Assembly (NCBI RefSeq): GCF_013266735.1
Contig: NZ_JABSNU010000003.1
Location: 372,001-436,000, forward strand
From: Pedobacter foliorum
GTDB lineage: Bacteria > Bacteroidota > Bacteroidia > Sphingobacteriales > Sphingobacteriaceae
DNA length: 64,000 nt
Direction: 5' to 3'
Part shown: piece by piece, positions 19,778-28,234 of the stretch
Layout: each line of letters begins with the position of its first letter
Position numbering within the stretch: the first letter of the stretch is position 1
Position numbers and translations under genes: made by a program
The notes under the pieces: model-generated
The model's database searches: none
Seen by the model: only the letters and a program-made list of their open reading frames with translations
Told to the model about the DNA's origin: nothing

Positions 19778-19906
19778 TTAAATGGTTAAGGAGTCGAATA
19801 TACATAAGTTTCTTATAGGTATTACGTGAGCTGATAGCCAAACGTTGGGTAAATAATAAATAAATTTTTCTCCCAACATTTTATCATTTCAAGGCGTAAT
19901 CTTTCT

Positions 19907-20893
19907 ATGGAGGTACAACAAATGTTCAACAAAGAAAGCTACGAAAGACACGAAGGATGGTACAATCTGCAATTTCCAACAGAACAGTCTAAAGTTGATT
20001 ACTTAAAGAAAAGCAAAGATGTTCGTGTTAAAGATAATCTGGGTGTTTGGCTTCAAAGTATATTTTTTAGTTGCCTTGATCCATTATTAAAAAATAGACA
20101 CAAAACTTGGCTTACCGTAGGTGACGCTTATGGTTTTGATGCTCAGTATATCCTTAGAAAGGGCATCAGAGCCACTGCATCTGATTTAAATATCGATTTT
20201 CTTCATATTGCTCAAAAGGAGGGTGTAATAGATAGCTTTAGTATGCAAAATGCAGAGCAACTGTCTTATGATGATGATCAATTTGATTATTTGTTGTGTA
20301 AGGAAGCATATCATCACTTTCCACGGCCATATGCAGCCCTATATGAAATGATTAGGGTAGCCAAGAAAGGTATTTTGGTGATAGAGCCTCAAGACCCGAT
20401 TTCTAAAATGTCAGGATTGCTTTTTTTGTTGAATATCTTTTCTGCAGTTAAAAGCAAATTCGCAAATCTGCTATGGAAAAACAGATTCTCCTACGAGCCT
20501 GTAGGAAACTTTGTATATAAAATATCTGAGCGTGAAATGGAGAAATTTGCAGCTGGACTTAATTTACCTCTGGTCGCATTTAAAAAGATTAATCCTAATT
20601 TTTATTTCAAGGGAGCAGAGGAAATAGAATGTAGTCTTAAAAATAAGAAATTCAGGGAGGTCTATTTCAAGAAGAAATTGATCGATGCATTGGTGAAGAT
20701 AAGACTAATTCCAAGCCAGGTGTTGTCAACTATTGTTTTTAAAGAAGTTCCTGATGAAGCACTCTTAAAGGGGCTGCAAGATGGCGGTTATCATCTGGTT
20801 TACATTCCTGAAAATCCATATGTGTCACGTCTTCCTGAATTTATTTTCAGGATCTCACAAGAGGAAGGTAACCTAGCAAATGAGGGATCCTGA
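19907..20893 (+). CDS. Class I SAM-dependent methyltransferase, C-terminus supplied by a dispersed repeat
   Basis: A 328-residue protein with the class I methyltransferase pattern: motif I as WLTVGDAYGFDAQY (about 66-79), an acidic motif II in ATASDLNID, post-I FDYLLCKEAYHHFPRP and YEMIRVAKKGILVIEP for the next strand. The substrate is unknown; the type resembles quinone or sugar-pathway methyltransferases. The last 21 codons (20828-20890, residues RLPEFIFRISQ onward) lie wholly inside a dispersed palindromic repeat, and the stop codon TGA (20891-20893) is part of its right arm. The original gene probably ended near PENPYVS. It stands alone, divergent from the sigma gene. Confidence 0.8.
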   Translation: MEVQQMFNKESYERHEGWYNLQFPTEQSKVDYLKKSKDVRVKDNLGVWLQSIFFSCLDPLLKNRHKTWLTVGDAYGFDAQYILRKGIRATASDLNIDFLHIAQKEGVIDSFSMQNAEQLSYDDDQFDYLLCKEAYHHFPRPYAALYEMIRVAKKGILVIEPQDPISKMSGLLFLLNIFSAVKSKFANLLWKNRFSYEPVGNFVYKISEREMEKFAAGLNLPLVAFKKINPNFYFKGAEEIECSLKNKKFREVYFKKKLIDALVKIRLIPSQVLSTIVFKEVPDEALLKGLQDGGYHLVYIPENPYVSRLPEFIFRISQEEGNLANEGS

Positions 20894-20911
20894 AATAAAT
20901 TCAGGATGACG
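20828..20911. repeat. Dispersed palindromic repeat, copy 1 (overlaps a gene end)
   Basis: Arms 20828-20855 and 20884-20911 are inverted copies with small differences, including an extra T in the left arm. Each arm folds alone (TCCTGAA, short loop, TTCAGGA). The centre contains AAGAGGAAGGTAA, close to the AAGAGAAAGG core of the other copies. It encodes the tail of the methyltransferase and ends just before the ilvE terminator. Confidence 0.85.
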
Positions 20912-20918
20912 ATTGCAT

Positions 20919-20946
20919 AAAAAAAGCGCCCTTTTTAACGGGCGCT
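20919..20946 (-). terminator. Rho-independent terminator of ilvE
   Basis: On the minus strand, AGCGCCC and its complement (20940-20946 and 20925-20931) form a seven-base GC-rich stem with an eight-base A-rich loop, followed by a run of seven T residues (plus-strand A-run 20919-20925). It lies 42 bases past the ilvE stop codon. Confidence 0.8.
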
Positions 20947-20987
20947 ATATAATTTTAAAAGGTAGTCTTACAAAGATAATCTAACGA

Positions 20988-22052
20988 TTATACGATCCAG
21001 TTCCAACCAAATTCATCTGGAATCAATCCGTAACGGATATCATTCAATGTTTTAGCAATACCTGCCGAAACGGTACGAGTAGAAGGATCGGTTAAAGTAT
21101 AGACCTTACCCTCATATCCGATTTCACCAATTGGAGTTACTGTTGCTGCGGTTCCTGCTGCAAAAGCATCAGTTAACCTGCCATTTTCAATTCCTTCAAT
21201 TACTTCTTTCACACTAACGCGTCTTTCTTCAACTTCAATACCTGCGTTTTTAGCAAGTTTGATAATTGTGTCGCGTGTTACACCATCTAAAACAGTGCTT
21301 CTTACAGAGGGAGTTACCAATTTACCATCAATTACGAAGATTAAATTAGCAGTTCCTGCTTCTTCAATATACTCATGAGAAACAGCATCTGTCCAGATTA
21401 ACTGATCAAAGCCTTCTTTTTGAGCTTCTGCAAATGGATATAAAGAACGTGCATAGTTTCCTGCGGTTTTAGCATAACCAACACCACCCTCATCAGCACG
21501 GGTAAATTCAGTTTCAATTTTAACTTTTAAAGCTTTGCTGTAATAAGGGCCTGTTGGGGTAGTTAATAAAGCAAAAGTATACTTGTCAGAAGCTTTAACA
21601 CCCAAATAAGGATCTGTAGCAAACATCACCGGACGAATGTATAAAGAATAACCATCCTGACTAGGGATCCACTTGTTGTCGATCTCAATCAGCGCTGCAA
21701 TCCCTTGCATAAAAATATCCTGAGGGATGCTCGGCATAGCCATGCGAGTTGCTGATTTATTGAAACGCTCAAAGTTTTTCTCTGGTCTGAAAACACTGAC
21801 TTTGCCATCAGCTAAACGATAAGCTTTCATCCCTTCAAAAATTGCCTGTCCATAGTGAAGGGCAGAAATTGCAGGGCTCATTAGAATGGGACCGTAAGGT
21901 AATACCTGTAGGTTTGTCCACTCACCATTTTCATATTCTGCGATAAACATGTGATCGGAAAATACCTTTCCGAAAGGTAATTGAGAGAAATCTGTTACTG
22001 TTAATCTGGTTTGCTCAGTCTTGGTTACTGTTATATCCAATGTCTCGTTCAT
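20988..22052 (-). CDS. ilvE: Branched-chain amino acid aminotransferase
   Basis: A 354-residue fold-type IV PLP enzyme of the larger BCAT type. It transfers the amino group between glutamate and the 2-keto acids of Val, Leu and Ile in the cytoplasm. Diagnostic stretches are PFGKVFSDHMFIAEY, LHYGQAIFEGMKAYR, YIRPVMFATDPYLGV, GVGYAKTAGNYARSL (the PLP lysine is in YAKTAGNYA), EYIEEAGTANLIFVI and LDGVTRDTIIKLA. Length is normal. It stands alone with its own terminator. A TAnnTTTG motif (TAAATTTG on the minus strand, 22082-22075) lies 22 bases before the ATG and may be its -7 promoter element. Confidence 0.95.
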   Translation of the reverse strand: MNETLDITVTKTEQTRLTVTDFSQLPFGKVFSDHMFIAEYENGEWTNLQVLPYGPILMSPAISALHYGQAIFEGMKAYRLADGKVSVFRPEKNFERFNKSATRMAMPSIPQDIFMQGIAALIEIDNKWIPSQDGYSLYIRPVMFATDPYLGVKASDKYTFALLTTPTGPYYSKALKVKIETEFTRADEGGVGYAKTAGNYARSLYPFAEAQKEGFDQLIWTDAVSHEYIEEAGTANLIFVIDGKLVTPSVRSTVLDGVTRDTIIKLAKNAGIEVEERRVSVKEVIEGIENGRLTDAFAAGTAATVTPIGEIGYEGKVYTLTDPSTRTVSAGIAKTLNDIRYGLIPDEFGWNWIV

Positions 22053-22130
22053 TTTGACTTGTATTTTATTACTGCAAATTTAGTAAAAAAAGCAATGTTT
22101 ATTCTCTATTATTTTGCAATTTGATGATGT

Positions 22131-23096
22131 TTATCCCTCATTTCTAAGTGTTTTCAACACACTAAGTACCCATCCCTTACCCCATTCCTCAATTTGTTCT
22201 TCAGTCCACAAGAAAGGATAGAATATTCTTTTCTGAAAACGGGGAGGTAAATACTTCTGCCAGTTGGTACCTCCGGTAGCTGCAATATCAACAGGATCTC
22301 TTTCCAGATACCTCACTGCCGATTTGTAATGAGACAATGGCCATTCTACATTCACGTATAAATCTAGCTTTCTAAGCTCATCTGCCAAAGCAGAAACGTC
22401 GTGTCCCTGCTTTAATAGTTTATGATATAGGGCAGAGAAATTGCTTTCCTGTCTGTCCTTTATCAGCTGTAAAAACTGAGCGGCATACTTATTAATAAAC
22501 TGCTTTAAAGTAAGCGTTTGTTTGCCGCTTGCCAATTCTGTAGCGCCAAACTTCCAGTAAATAAATTCAAATTGCTCTTCAACACTTTTATCCGCAAGCT
22601 CTTCTCTTTTACTTTTATCTACCAGCCTTATAAAATCAGTTGCCGAAATCTCAATCATGCGATACTGTCCGGATTGAAAACCGCTTGCCGGTAACAACGA
22701 CATTCTGAATTTCAGAAACTGATCCTTATCCATCCCGTTAACCATCACCTCAAACGAAGTAACCAAGGCATTAAAGTAAGCATTAATGCGTCTTACCCGA
22801 TCAGTAAAGAACTCAGCTGTTAATTCCTCATTACCCGAAATCTGTTTACACTCATGAAGCGCAAGTTTAAAATATAGCTCAGTAATCTGATGATACATGA
22901 TAAAAATCTCTTCATCAGGAAAAGGCGTTTTCGGATTCTGTAAACTCAGCAAAGTATCCAGGTGGATGTAATCCCAATAAGTTAAGAAATCAGCATACAA
23001 CAAACCATCCAAATAGGCCGACATATCCTGCCCCATAGCGGCATACTTTTCCTGCAGCTTGTCCAGTTTTTCTTTTATCTGAGGTGTAAGTTCCAT
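22131..23096 (-). CDS. kynA: Tryptophan 2,3-dioxygenase family protein
   Basis: A 321-residue haem dioxygenase that opens tryptophan to N-formylkynurenine, the first step of the kynurenine route. Family marks are LLYADFLTYWDYIHLDTLLSLQ (written in part: LTYWDYIHLDTLL), MYHQITELYFKL with His69, SGFQSGQYRMIE with the substrate-carboxylate Arg146, the haem-ligand region EWPLSHYKSAVRYLERD and the closing ATGGTNWQKYL. All key positions appear present. It is downstream of the SerB-like gene (33-base gap) on the same strand. Later kynurenine genes are not in this window, so whether it feeds catabolism or NAD synthesis cannot be told. Confidence 0.9.
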   Translation of the reverse strand: MELTPQIKEKLDKLQEKYAAMGQDMSAYLDGLLYADFLTYWDYIHLDTLLSLQNPKTPFPDEEIFIMYHQITELYFKLALHECKQISGNEELTAEFFTDRVRRINAYFNALVTSFEVMVNGMDKDQFLKFRMSLLPASGFQSGQYRMIEISATDFIRLVDKSKREELADKSVEEQFEFIYWKFGATELASGKQTLTLKQFINKYAAQFLQLIKDRQESNFSALYHKLLKQGHDVSALADELRKLDLYVNVEWPLSHYKSAVRYLERDPVDIAATGGTNWQKYLPPRFQKRIFYPFLWTEEQIEEWGKGWVLSVLKTLRNEG

Positions 23097-23129
23097 ACTA
23101 TAAATCTAATCAAGTTTGAGGGCAAAGGC

Positions 23130-24428
23130 CTAATACAATACTCTGAATTTTATAGTGTGTTCAATCTTTTTTAATGATTTAAACAATTGCTTGTCGTACT
23201 CCGCATTAATATCTGTAATCACATAACCTATTTCAGGATTAGTCATCAAAAACTGACCAACAATGTTAATGTCGTGCTTGGCAAAAACGGTATTTATTTT
23301 AGCCATAATACCCGGCACGTTTTTATGAATGTGAATTAACCTGTGCGATTTCTCGATTCTAGGTAATTGCAGGTTAGGGAAGTTACTGCTAAGATAAGTT
23401 GTGCCCGTATTCATAAAATCAATCATCCTTTTCGGAATGAAATCTATGTTACGAGGATTATGTTTTGGATCTTCAAAAACTACAATACCTTGTTCAGTAC
23501 AGGTAGCAATATCAATCTTGTTTTTTGCACTTCCAATGCAACCTATGGTTTTAAGCTTAACTGCTCTTTTAAGTTTTTCATGCTCAATTTTCTCGCCATC
23601 AGCCAAAAGCATCATGTGTACATCGGCAACATATTTCTCCTCGAAAGTAGTTTTATGACGAACAGAGAAACCATCTTTTTTAAGCAATTCAATACTCATT
23701 GGATCAGCATCACCAATAATCAGGCATAGAATCCTGTTTTTAGGATAAGATATCGCTCTTGGTAAATTGTTTACATACAAGAACTCATCAAAACTTGGGG
23801 TAACATGGTCGGCCTTTTTAACAATACTCTCTCTCGAAATATTTTCAGTGAAAGCATAAAATTTCTTGATCATACCACTTTCACGAAGCTGGAAATCAGA
23901 ATAGCCATCACCAATACCATAAAGATCGCCTTCAAGGTTTAGTTGTTGCATCAATTTAACCTTACCGCCCTCTTCACTTAAAGGGTTGGAGTGGTCGTAA
24001 TCAATTATTTTACCATCACCGGTAGTTACAAAAGTGTTGGCGTAAATGTTCTCTTTTTTAATATGAAACTTACTTACCACAGGAGTGATAAATTCTTTAA
24101 AACCACCGGAAACTATTAAAACCTCATCTGCATGTTTTTTAAAGAATTCGGCATTACGCGAAAAAGAGGCAGAAACTTTTTTCTTTAAATGCTTAATGAG
24201 TTGTTTTAAATGATCTTCATCAGCCTCCAAAAGTTTAACCCTTTGAGCCAAACTCTCGCCAAAAGAAAGCTTTCCTTCCATTGCAAGGTTGGTGTAATCC
24301 TCAATCTTCTGAAAGATAGCGTCTTTCTCAGGATGTTTTTTAAGAGAGATACGGGCCAGCTCATCTAAAGCCTCTACCTGTGTAAAGGTGCTGTCAAAAT
24401 CAATAATGTAAATGTTTTTCTGCTTCAT
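23130..24428 (-). CDS. SerB-like HAD phosphatase fused to a shortened SerA remnant and ACT domain
   Basis: A 432-residue composite protein. Residues 1-215 are a phosphoserine-phosphatase-type HAD domain: motif I DFDSTFT (nucleophile Asp10, Asp12), motif II Ser107 in VSGGF and motif III GDGYSD (173-178). Residues about 230-345 match parts of D-3-phosphoglycerate dehydrogenase (KLKTIGCIGSAKNKIDIATC, GIVVFEDPKHNPRNID), but the Rossmann NAD-binding fold is absent: the sequence jumps to the segment that follows it in SerA (MIDFMNTGTTYLSSNFPNLQ). Residues 360-432 are an ACT domain (HRLIHIHKNVPGIMAKINTV), the serine-sensing part of SerA. Likely role: phosphoserine phosphatase with a built-in serine sensor. 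Dehydrogenase activity is not expected. Confidence 0.85.
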   Translation of the reverse strand: MKQKNIYIIDFDSTFTQVEALDELARISLKKHPEKDAIFQKIEDYTNLAMEGKLSFGESLAQRVKLLEADEDHLKQLIKHLKKKVSASFSRNAEFFKKHADEVLIVSGGFKEFITPVVSKFHIKKENIYANTFVTTGDGKIIDYDHSNPLSEEGGKVKLMQQLNLEGDLYGIGDGYSDFQLRESGMIKKFYAFTENISRESIVKKADHVTPSFDEFLYVNNLPRAISYPKNRILCLIIGDADPMSIELLKKDGFSVRHKTTFEEKYVADVHMMLLADGEKIEHEKLKRAVKLKTIGCIGSAKNKIDIATCTEQGIVVFEDPKHNPRNIDFIPKRMIDFMNTGTTYLSSNFPNLQLPRIEKSHRLIHIHKNVPGIMAKINTVFAKHDINIVGQFLMTNPEIGYVITDINAEYDKQLFKSLKKIEHTIKFRVLY

Positions 24429-24429
24429 T

Positions 24430-25398
24430 TTAGTTGTTCTTTAACCCTTCGCAAACTTCTCCAATGCTTTGCTTAAGTGGTTTAAATTGTATTCCTATTG
24501 TATTCTTTATTTTTTCGTTACTGTATAAACTTTCATTTAAGCTACTTCTTGCAGCATCGCTTGTTAATGCTGCAGGCTTTCCTGTAAATAGCGAGGCCAG
24601 TTTAGCAGCCCTCCATGCAATGCCAAGCATCCATGGTTTGGCTTCTTTAGCAGGCGCTTTTACGTTAAAACCTTGCGCAATTTCTCCAAAAAACTGTTGA
24701 TAATGGTAATTTTCCGACGAAATGGTGTAACGTTCGCCGGTTTCTTTACTGTTCATTAACGAAATCATACTTTTCGCCACATCATACACATCAACAATTC
24801 CGGTAGCACCTTTGGTATAATACGACAAGCCGTCTTTTACCAGTTTAAATATTGCACCGCTACCTTCAAAGCCTGCTCCGCTACCAATAATTACTGATGG
24901 ATTTACAATTACAGCATCTAAGCCCTCGGCTATTCCACGCCAAACCTCCATTTCACCCTCGTATTTAGAGATAGCGTATGAATGTGCTTTCGAATCGTAC
25001 TCCCAGAAATCTTTTTCAGTAATCAGTTGTCCTTTTTTAGCATTTCCTAAAGCGGCAACTGAGCTCACATGAACCAAACGTGCGTTATTTTCTGCACAAA
25101 GGTTTACAATGTTGCTGGTGCCTTCGATATTAACTTTTAGCAATTTGGTTTTATCCTTCGGATTAAAAGAAACCAATGCCGCACAGTGGTAAACCTGATC
25201 GATGCCATCAAAGGCATCCTCAAGTGAAGAAATGTCATTTATGTCCGCAACAAACCATTCAATATTGACGTTGTTACTTATTGATTGGGGTATAATAGAG
25301 TGCTCGCGTTTTAATGCTTTTACCTTTACACCCGACTCAGTTAATTGATTTATTAATTCTGCTCCTAAAAATCCAGTGGCGCCGGTAACTAATATCAT
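24430..25398 (-). CDS. NAD(P)-dependent epimerase/dehydratase (extended SDR)
   Basis: About 322 residues when started at the ATG at 25398, which opens directly with the Rossmann signature MILVTGATGFLGAELINQL; a start at 25461 would add 21 residues and is unlikely. The extended-SDR catalytic set is present: Ser in LVHVSSVAAL and the YxxxK motif as YAISK, with NPSVIIG after it. By family it acts on a sugar nucleotide or a dihydroflavonol-like alcohol; the substrate cannot be read. It ends one base before the SerB-like start, so the two are co-transcribed. The divergent arginase-like gene begins 75 bases from this start. Confidence 0.85.
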   Translation of the reverse strand: MILVTGATGFLGAELINQLTESGVKVKALKREHSIIPQSISNNVNIEWFVADINDISSLEDAFDGIDQVYHCAALVSFNPKDKTKLLKVNIEGTSNIVNLCAENNARLVHVSSVAALGNAKKGQLITEKDFWEYDSKAHSYAISKYEGEMEVWRGIAEGLDAVIVNPSVIIGSGAGFEGSGAIFKLVKDGLSYYTKGATGIVDVYDVAKSMISLMNSKETGERYTISSENYHYQQFFGEIAQGFNVKAPAKEAKPWMLGIAWRAAKLASLFTGKPAALTSDAARSSLNESLYSNEKIKNTIGIQFKPLKQSIGEVCEGLKNN

Positions 25399-25473
25399 TT
25401 CATTTTTTTTAGGATGTTCATTAAAATATGCTCTCAAAAATAGATATTTGATGGCATACATTTATAGTACTAT

Positions 25474-26655
25474 ATGTCTTTATCAGATTTTTTTTCACCT
25501 TTAAGTCCAGAGAAATTTTCGCCAAAAGCGGGATTCTATACCAGTCAGCTAGGTTTGAAGGCCACTTTTTACACAGATAAATTTCCTGACCTTGAAGAAA
25601 ATGAATACGATATTGCCATTTTTGGAGTACAAGATGACCGCGCTTCTGTAAATAATGAGGGCTGTGGCTTGGCTCCCGACTATTTGCGCGCACAGTTTTA
25701 CAGCTTAAATGAGGGCGCTTACACCAGTAAAATTATAGATCTGGGTAATATAAAAGCGGGAGCTTCAATTTCGGATACCTATGTAGCATTAAAAATGGTG
25801 GTATCTGAACTGATTAAGCTAAACATTGTTCCTATCATTATTGGTGGCGGACAAGACTTAACTTATGCTCAATATCTGGCTTACGAAAGTCTGGAACAAA
25901 AAGTCGATCTGGTAGTTGTAGATAGTAGATTTGACCTTGATGAAGAAGATCAGGAAGGACTTGCTGCAAAATCAGACACCTATTTAAATAAGATTTTATT
26001 ACACCAACCCAATTACCTTTTCAATTTTAGCAATATCGGTTACCAAACCTATTATGTGAATCAGGAAAGTTTAAAGGTAATGAATAAGCTATATTTTGAT
26101 GTACACCGGTTAGGTGAATTTGCAGATGATATCAGTTTAACAGAGCCCATTGTTCGCAACGCGAATATGATCAGCTTTGATATTGGTGCTATCCGCTCAT
26201 CAGATGCAGCGGCAAACGCAAACGCGGGTCCAAATGGTTTTTATGGTGAGCAGGCATGTCGTATAGCAAGATATGCGGGGATGAGCGATAAGCTTACTTC
26301 TATCGGGTTTTACGAGTTTAATCCTGCCTTCGATACTAATGGACAGACAGCTATGTTGCTTGCTCAAATGGTTTGGTATTTTGTTGACGGCTTTTACAAC
26401 CGTAAAAAGGATTTCCCGCTTACGCCTAAATCTCAATACCTTATTTATAGAGCCAGTTTAAATGATGGAACAGGGGAGATGTTGTTTGTGAAAAGTAAAA
26501 AATCAGACAGATGGTGGATGCAGGTGCCTTATCCGACAGGGATCTCTAAAAATGAGCGTTTTCACTTAGTACCGTGTCGTTACGACGATTATACCACTGC
26601 TGTAAATGGAGAAATGCCCGATTTATGGTGGCGTACCTTCCAAAAGCTATTATAA
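25474..26655 (+). CDS. Arginase/formimidoylglutamase-family protein with degenerate metal site
   Basis: A 393-residue protein with the arginase/agmatinase fold pattern (IAIFGVQDDRASVNNEGC, IIGGGQDLTYAQY, VVVDSRFDLD, MISFDIGAIRSSD). Of the six ligands that hold the dinuclear manganese in arginases, Asp150, Asp154 and Asp236 remain, while the His of GGxHD is Gln127, the His of DAHxD is Arg152 and the last Asp of SFDxD is Gly238. Ordinary ureohydrolase activity is therefore doubtful, although such proteins are often labelled formimidoylglutamase. The C-terminal 100 residues (PLTPKSQYLIYRASLNDGTG, PDLWWRTFQKLL) are beyond the usual arginase length. No histidine-degradation genes are nearby. Confidence 0.75.
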   Translation: MSLSDFFSPLSPEKFSPKAGFYTSQLGLKATFYTDKFPDLEENEYDIAIFGVQDDRASVNNEGCGLAPDYLRAQFYSLNEGAYTSKIIDLGNIKAGASISDTYVALKMVVSELIKLNIVPIIIGGGQDLTYAQYLAYESLEQKVDLVVVDSRFDLDEEDQEGLAAKSDTYLNKILLHQPNYLFNFSNIGYQTYYVNQESLKVMNKLYFDVHRLGEFADDISLTEPIVRNANMISFDIGAIRSSDAAANANAGPNGFYGEQACRIARYAGMSDKLTSIGFYEFNPAFDTNGQTAMLLAQMVWYFVDGFYNRKKDFPLTPKSQYLIYRASLNDGTGEMLFVKSKKSDRWWMQVPYPTGISKNERFHLVPCRYDDYTTAVNGEMPDLWWRTFQKLL

Positions 26656-26669
26656 TTTTACATTTTTTA

Positions 26670-26702
26670 TTGCGTTATGTAGGGACTTGAATTTTATATT
26701 TG
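26670..26702 (+). promoter_or_regulatory. Candidate Bacteroidota-type promoter for the TlpA gene
   Basis: TTG at 26670-26672 and TATATTTG at 26695-26702 (matching TAnnTTTG) are separated by 22 bases, close to the usual 19-23. The downstream ATG is at 26765. Confidence 0.4.
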
Positions 26703-26764
26703 AGTTCAGGCACATCATTATATAATAAAAGGATTGAATGCTTGATAAAATTAAAGAACAAAAT

Positions 26765-27916
26765 ATGAGGAAATTATTGATTACTGCAGTTTGTTTATTG
26801 CCCGTTGCAGCTATGGCTCAGAGTAAATTTACATTGCAGGCTAAGGTTGGGAATTTAAATACTCCAGCCAAAGCATTTTTATACTATAGTGCCGGAGGAA
26901 ATCAGGTTGTTGATTCGGCGGTTATCACCGGAGGAAAATTTTCGTTTACTGGCCCATTGGCAGGAGTTACTCAAGCTGCTATCAGGGTTGCTCATGATAA
27001 CACAGCTCCTGATGCTAAAAATCCTGCATCTGTAGATGTTTTCACTTTTTACCTGGAGCCTAAGACTGTAGCGATAAATTCTGCTACCGATTCTGTTAAG
27101 CATGCAGTTGTAAAAGCATCAGCCGTAAATGATGACAACCTTAAATATAAGGCCATCACTAAATCTGTAATGGAGAAAAATGCGGCATTACATGCTGAAT
27201 ACAGCGCCAAAACTGCCGAAGAGAAAAAGGATGAAAACTATTTGAAAACCGTTTATGCTCGTGATGAAGCAATTCAGAAAGAGCTTGGCGATATCAATAA
27301 ACAGTTTTATTTAGCTAACCGCGATTCTTATGTTGCTTTGGTAGCATTTGCCGGTACAATTGGCCCTGATGTTAACCCAACTGTTTTGGAGCCTGATTTT
27401 AATAAGTTTTCTGCCGAAGTTAAAGCTACAGAACTCGGTAAGAGTATCGCTACAATGCTTTCTGCATCTAAAAAGAATGCTGTTGGTTCAATAGCCATTG
27501 ATTTTACTCAAAATGATGTAAATGATAAGCCTGTTAAGTTATCTGACTTTAAAGGGAAGTATGTGTTGCTTGATTTTTGGGCTTCATGGTGTGGACCATG
27601 TCGTGGTGAGAACCCTAACGTAGTTAAAGCTTACAATAATTTTAAAGACAAAAACTTTACTGTTCTTGGTGTTTCTTTAGACAGACCAGGTAAAAAAGAA
27701 GACTGGCTAAAAGCGATTAAAGATGATGGTTTAACATGGACTCATGTATCAGATCTTAAATTCTGGGACAATGCTGCTGCAAAGCTGTATGGCATCCGCA
27801 GTATTCCTGCTAACTATCTGATTGATCCAACAGGAAAAATTATTGCTAAAGATATAAGAGGTGAAGAATTACAAGCTAAACTAGCTGAAGTATTAGGCGC
27901 TGCAAAATCTAAGTAG
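26765..27916 (+). CDS. TlpA-family thioredoxin-like protein with DUF4369-like N-terminal domain
   Basis: A 383-residue exported thiol-disulfide protein. The ATG at 26765 is preferred to 26738 because it opens a clean signal peptide (MRKLLITAVCLLPVAAMAQ). About 25-230 is a beta-rich then helical region of the DUF4369 type (GNLNTPAKAFLYYSAGGNQV). The C-terminal 130 residues are an AhpC/TSA-type thioredoxin fold with the redox pair Cys276 and Cys279 in WASWCGPCRGENP and a cis-Pro segment GIRSIPANYLIDPTGKI. By family it acts in the periplasm as a reductant or peroxidase-like protein. It stands alone, followed by a palindromic repeat and a strong terminator. Confidence 0.92.
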   Translation: MRKLLITAVCLLPVAAMAQSKFTLQAKVGNLNTPAKAFLYYSAGGNQVVDSAVITGGKFSFTGPLAGVTQAAIRVAHDNTAPDAKNPASVDVFTFYLEPKTVAINSATDSVKHAVVKASAVNDDNLKYKAITKSVMEKNAALHAEYSAKTAEEKKDENYLKTVYARDEAIQKELGDINKQFYLANRDSYVALVAFAGTIGPDVNPTVLEPDFNKFSAEVKATELGKSIATMLSASKKNAVGSIAIDFTQNDVNDKPVKLSDFKGKYVLLDFWASWCGPCRGENPNVVKAYNNFKDKNFTVLGVSLDRPGKKEDWLKAIKDDGLTWTHVSDLKFWDNAAAKLYGIRSIPANYLIDPTGKIIAKDIRGEELQAKLAEVLGAAKSK

Positions 27917-27960
27917 TATCGGTATTTAATTGATCGTTATTTATTCGATTATTATCTAAT

Positions 27961-28051
27961 CATTCGTTATCCTGAATTCATTTCAGGACCTCGCACCAGT
28001 AAGGTGTTCTTTCTCTTGAGTGGTACTGAAATGAATTCAGGATAACGAATG
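27961..28051. repeat. Dispersed palindromic repeat, copy 2
   Basis: Perfect 26-base inverted arms at 27961-27986 and 28026-28051, with a 39-base centre that on the minus strand carries CTCAAGAGAAAG and GTGCGAGG, as in the other copies. The arm tips differ slightly (TTATCC instead of TCATCC), and the change is matched in both arms, which suggests pressure to keep the pairing. It lies 44 bases after the TlpA stop codon. Confidence 0.85.
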
Positions 28052-28060
28052 TAAAAGCAA

Positions 28061-28097
28061 AAGCCTCCGATCAATATTGATCGGAGGCTTTTTTTAT
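28061..28097 (+). terminator. Rho-independent terminator after the TlpA gene
   Basis: A perfect 30-base palindrome (28061-28090; arms of 15 bases starting AAGCCTCCGATC) is followed by six T residues. The base-paired stem is long and stable. It ends transcription that passes through repeat copy 2. Confidence 0.85.
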
Positions 28098-28166
28098 AGT
28101 ATGCTTTCCTTTAAAGTATCATGGTTAAGTAATGCCGGTGTATTATCAGGGCGTTCAGAGGGCGAT

Positions 28167-28221
28167 GGCCCTATCAAGGCCCTAGCAACACCCTATCAGG
28201 GCCCTACCAAGGCCCCCATAA
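28167..28221. repeat. GC-rich 11-bp tandem repeat array
   Basis: Five adjacent 11-base units: GGCCCTATCAA, GGCCCTAGCAA, CACCCTATCAG, GGCCCTACCAA and GGCCCCCATAA. The block is far richer in G+C than the surrounding intergenic DNA and ends 13 bases before the purD stop codon. An open frame through it (28077-28286) starts inside the terminator and overlaps purD, so it is not treated as a gene. With repeat copy 2 and the terminator this fills most of the 318-base gap. Confidence 0.75.
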
Positions 28222-28234
28222 CCGAAGCCTCTAA

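Noticed and set aside
23367..23729. 120-codon plus-strand frame
   Set aside because: Antisense to the SerB/SerA fusion, whose domains are well supported.
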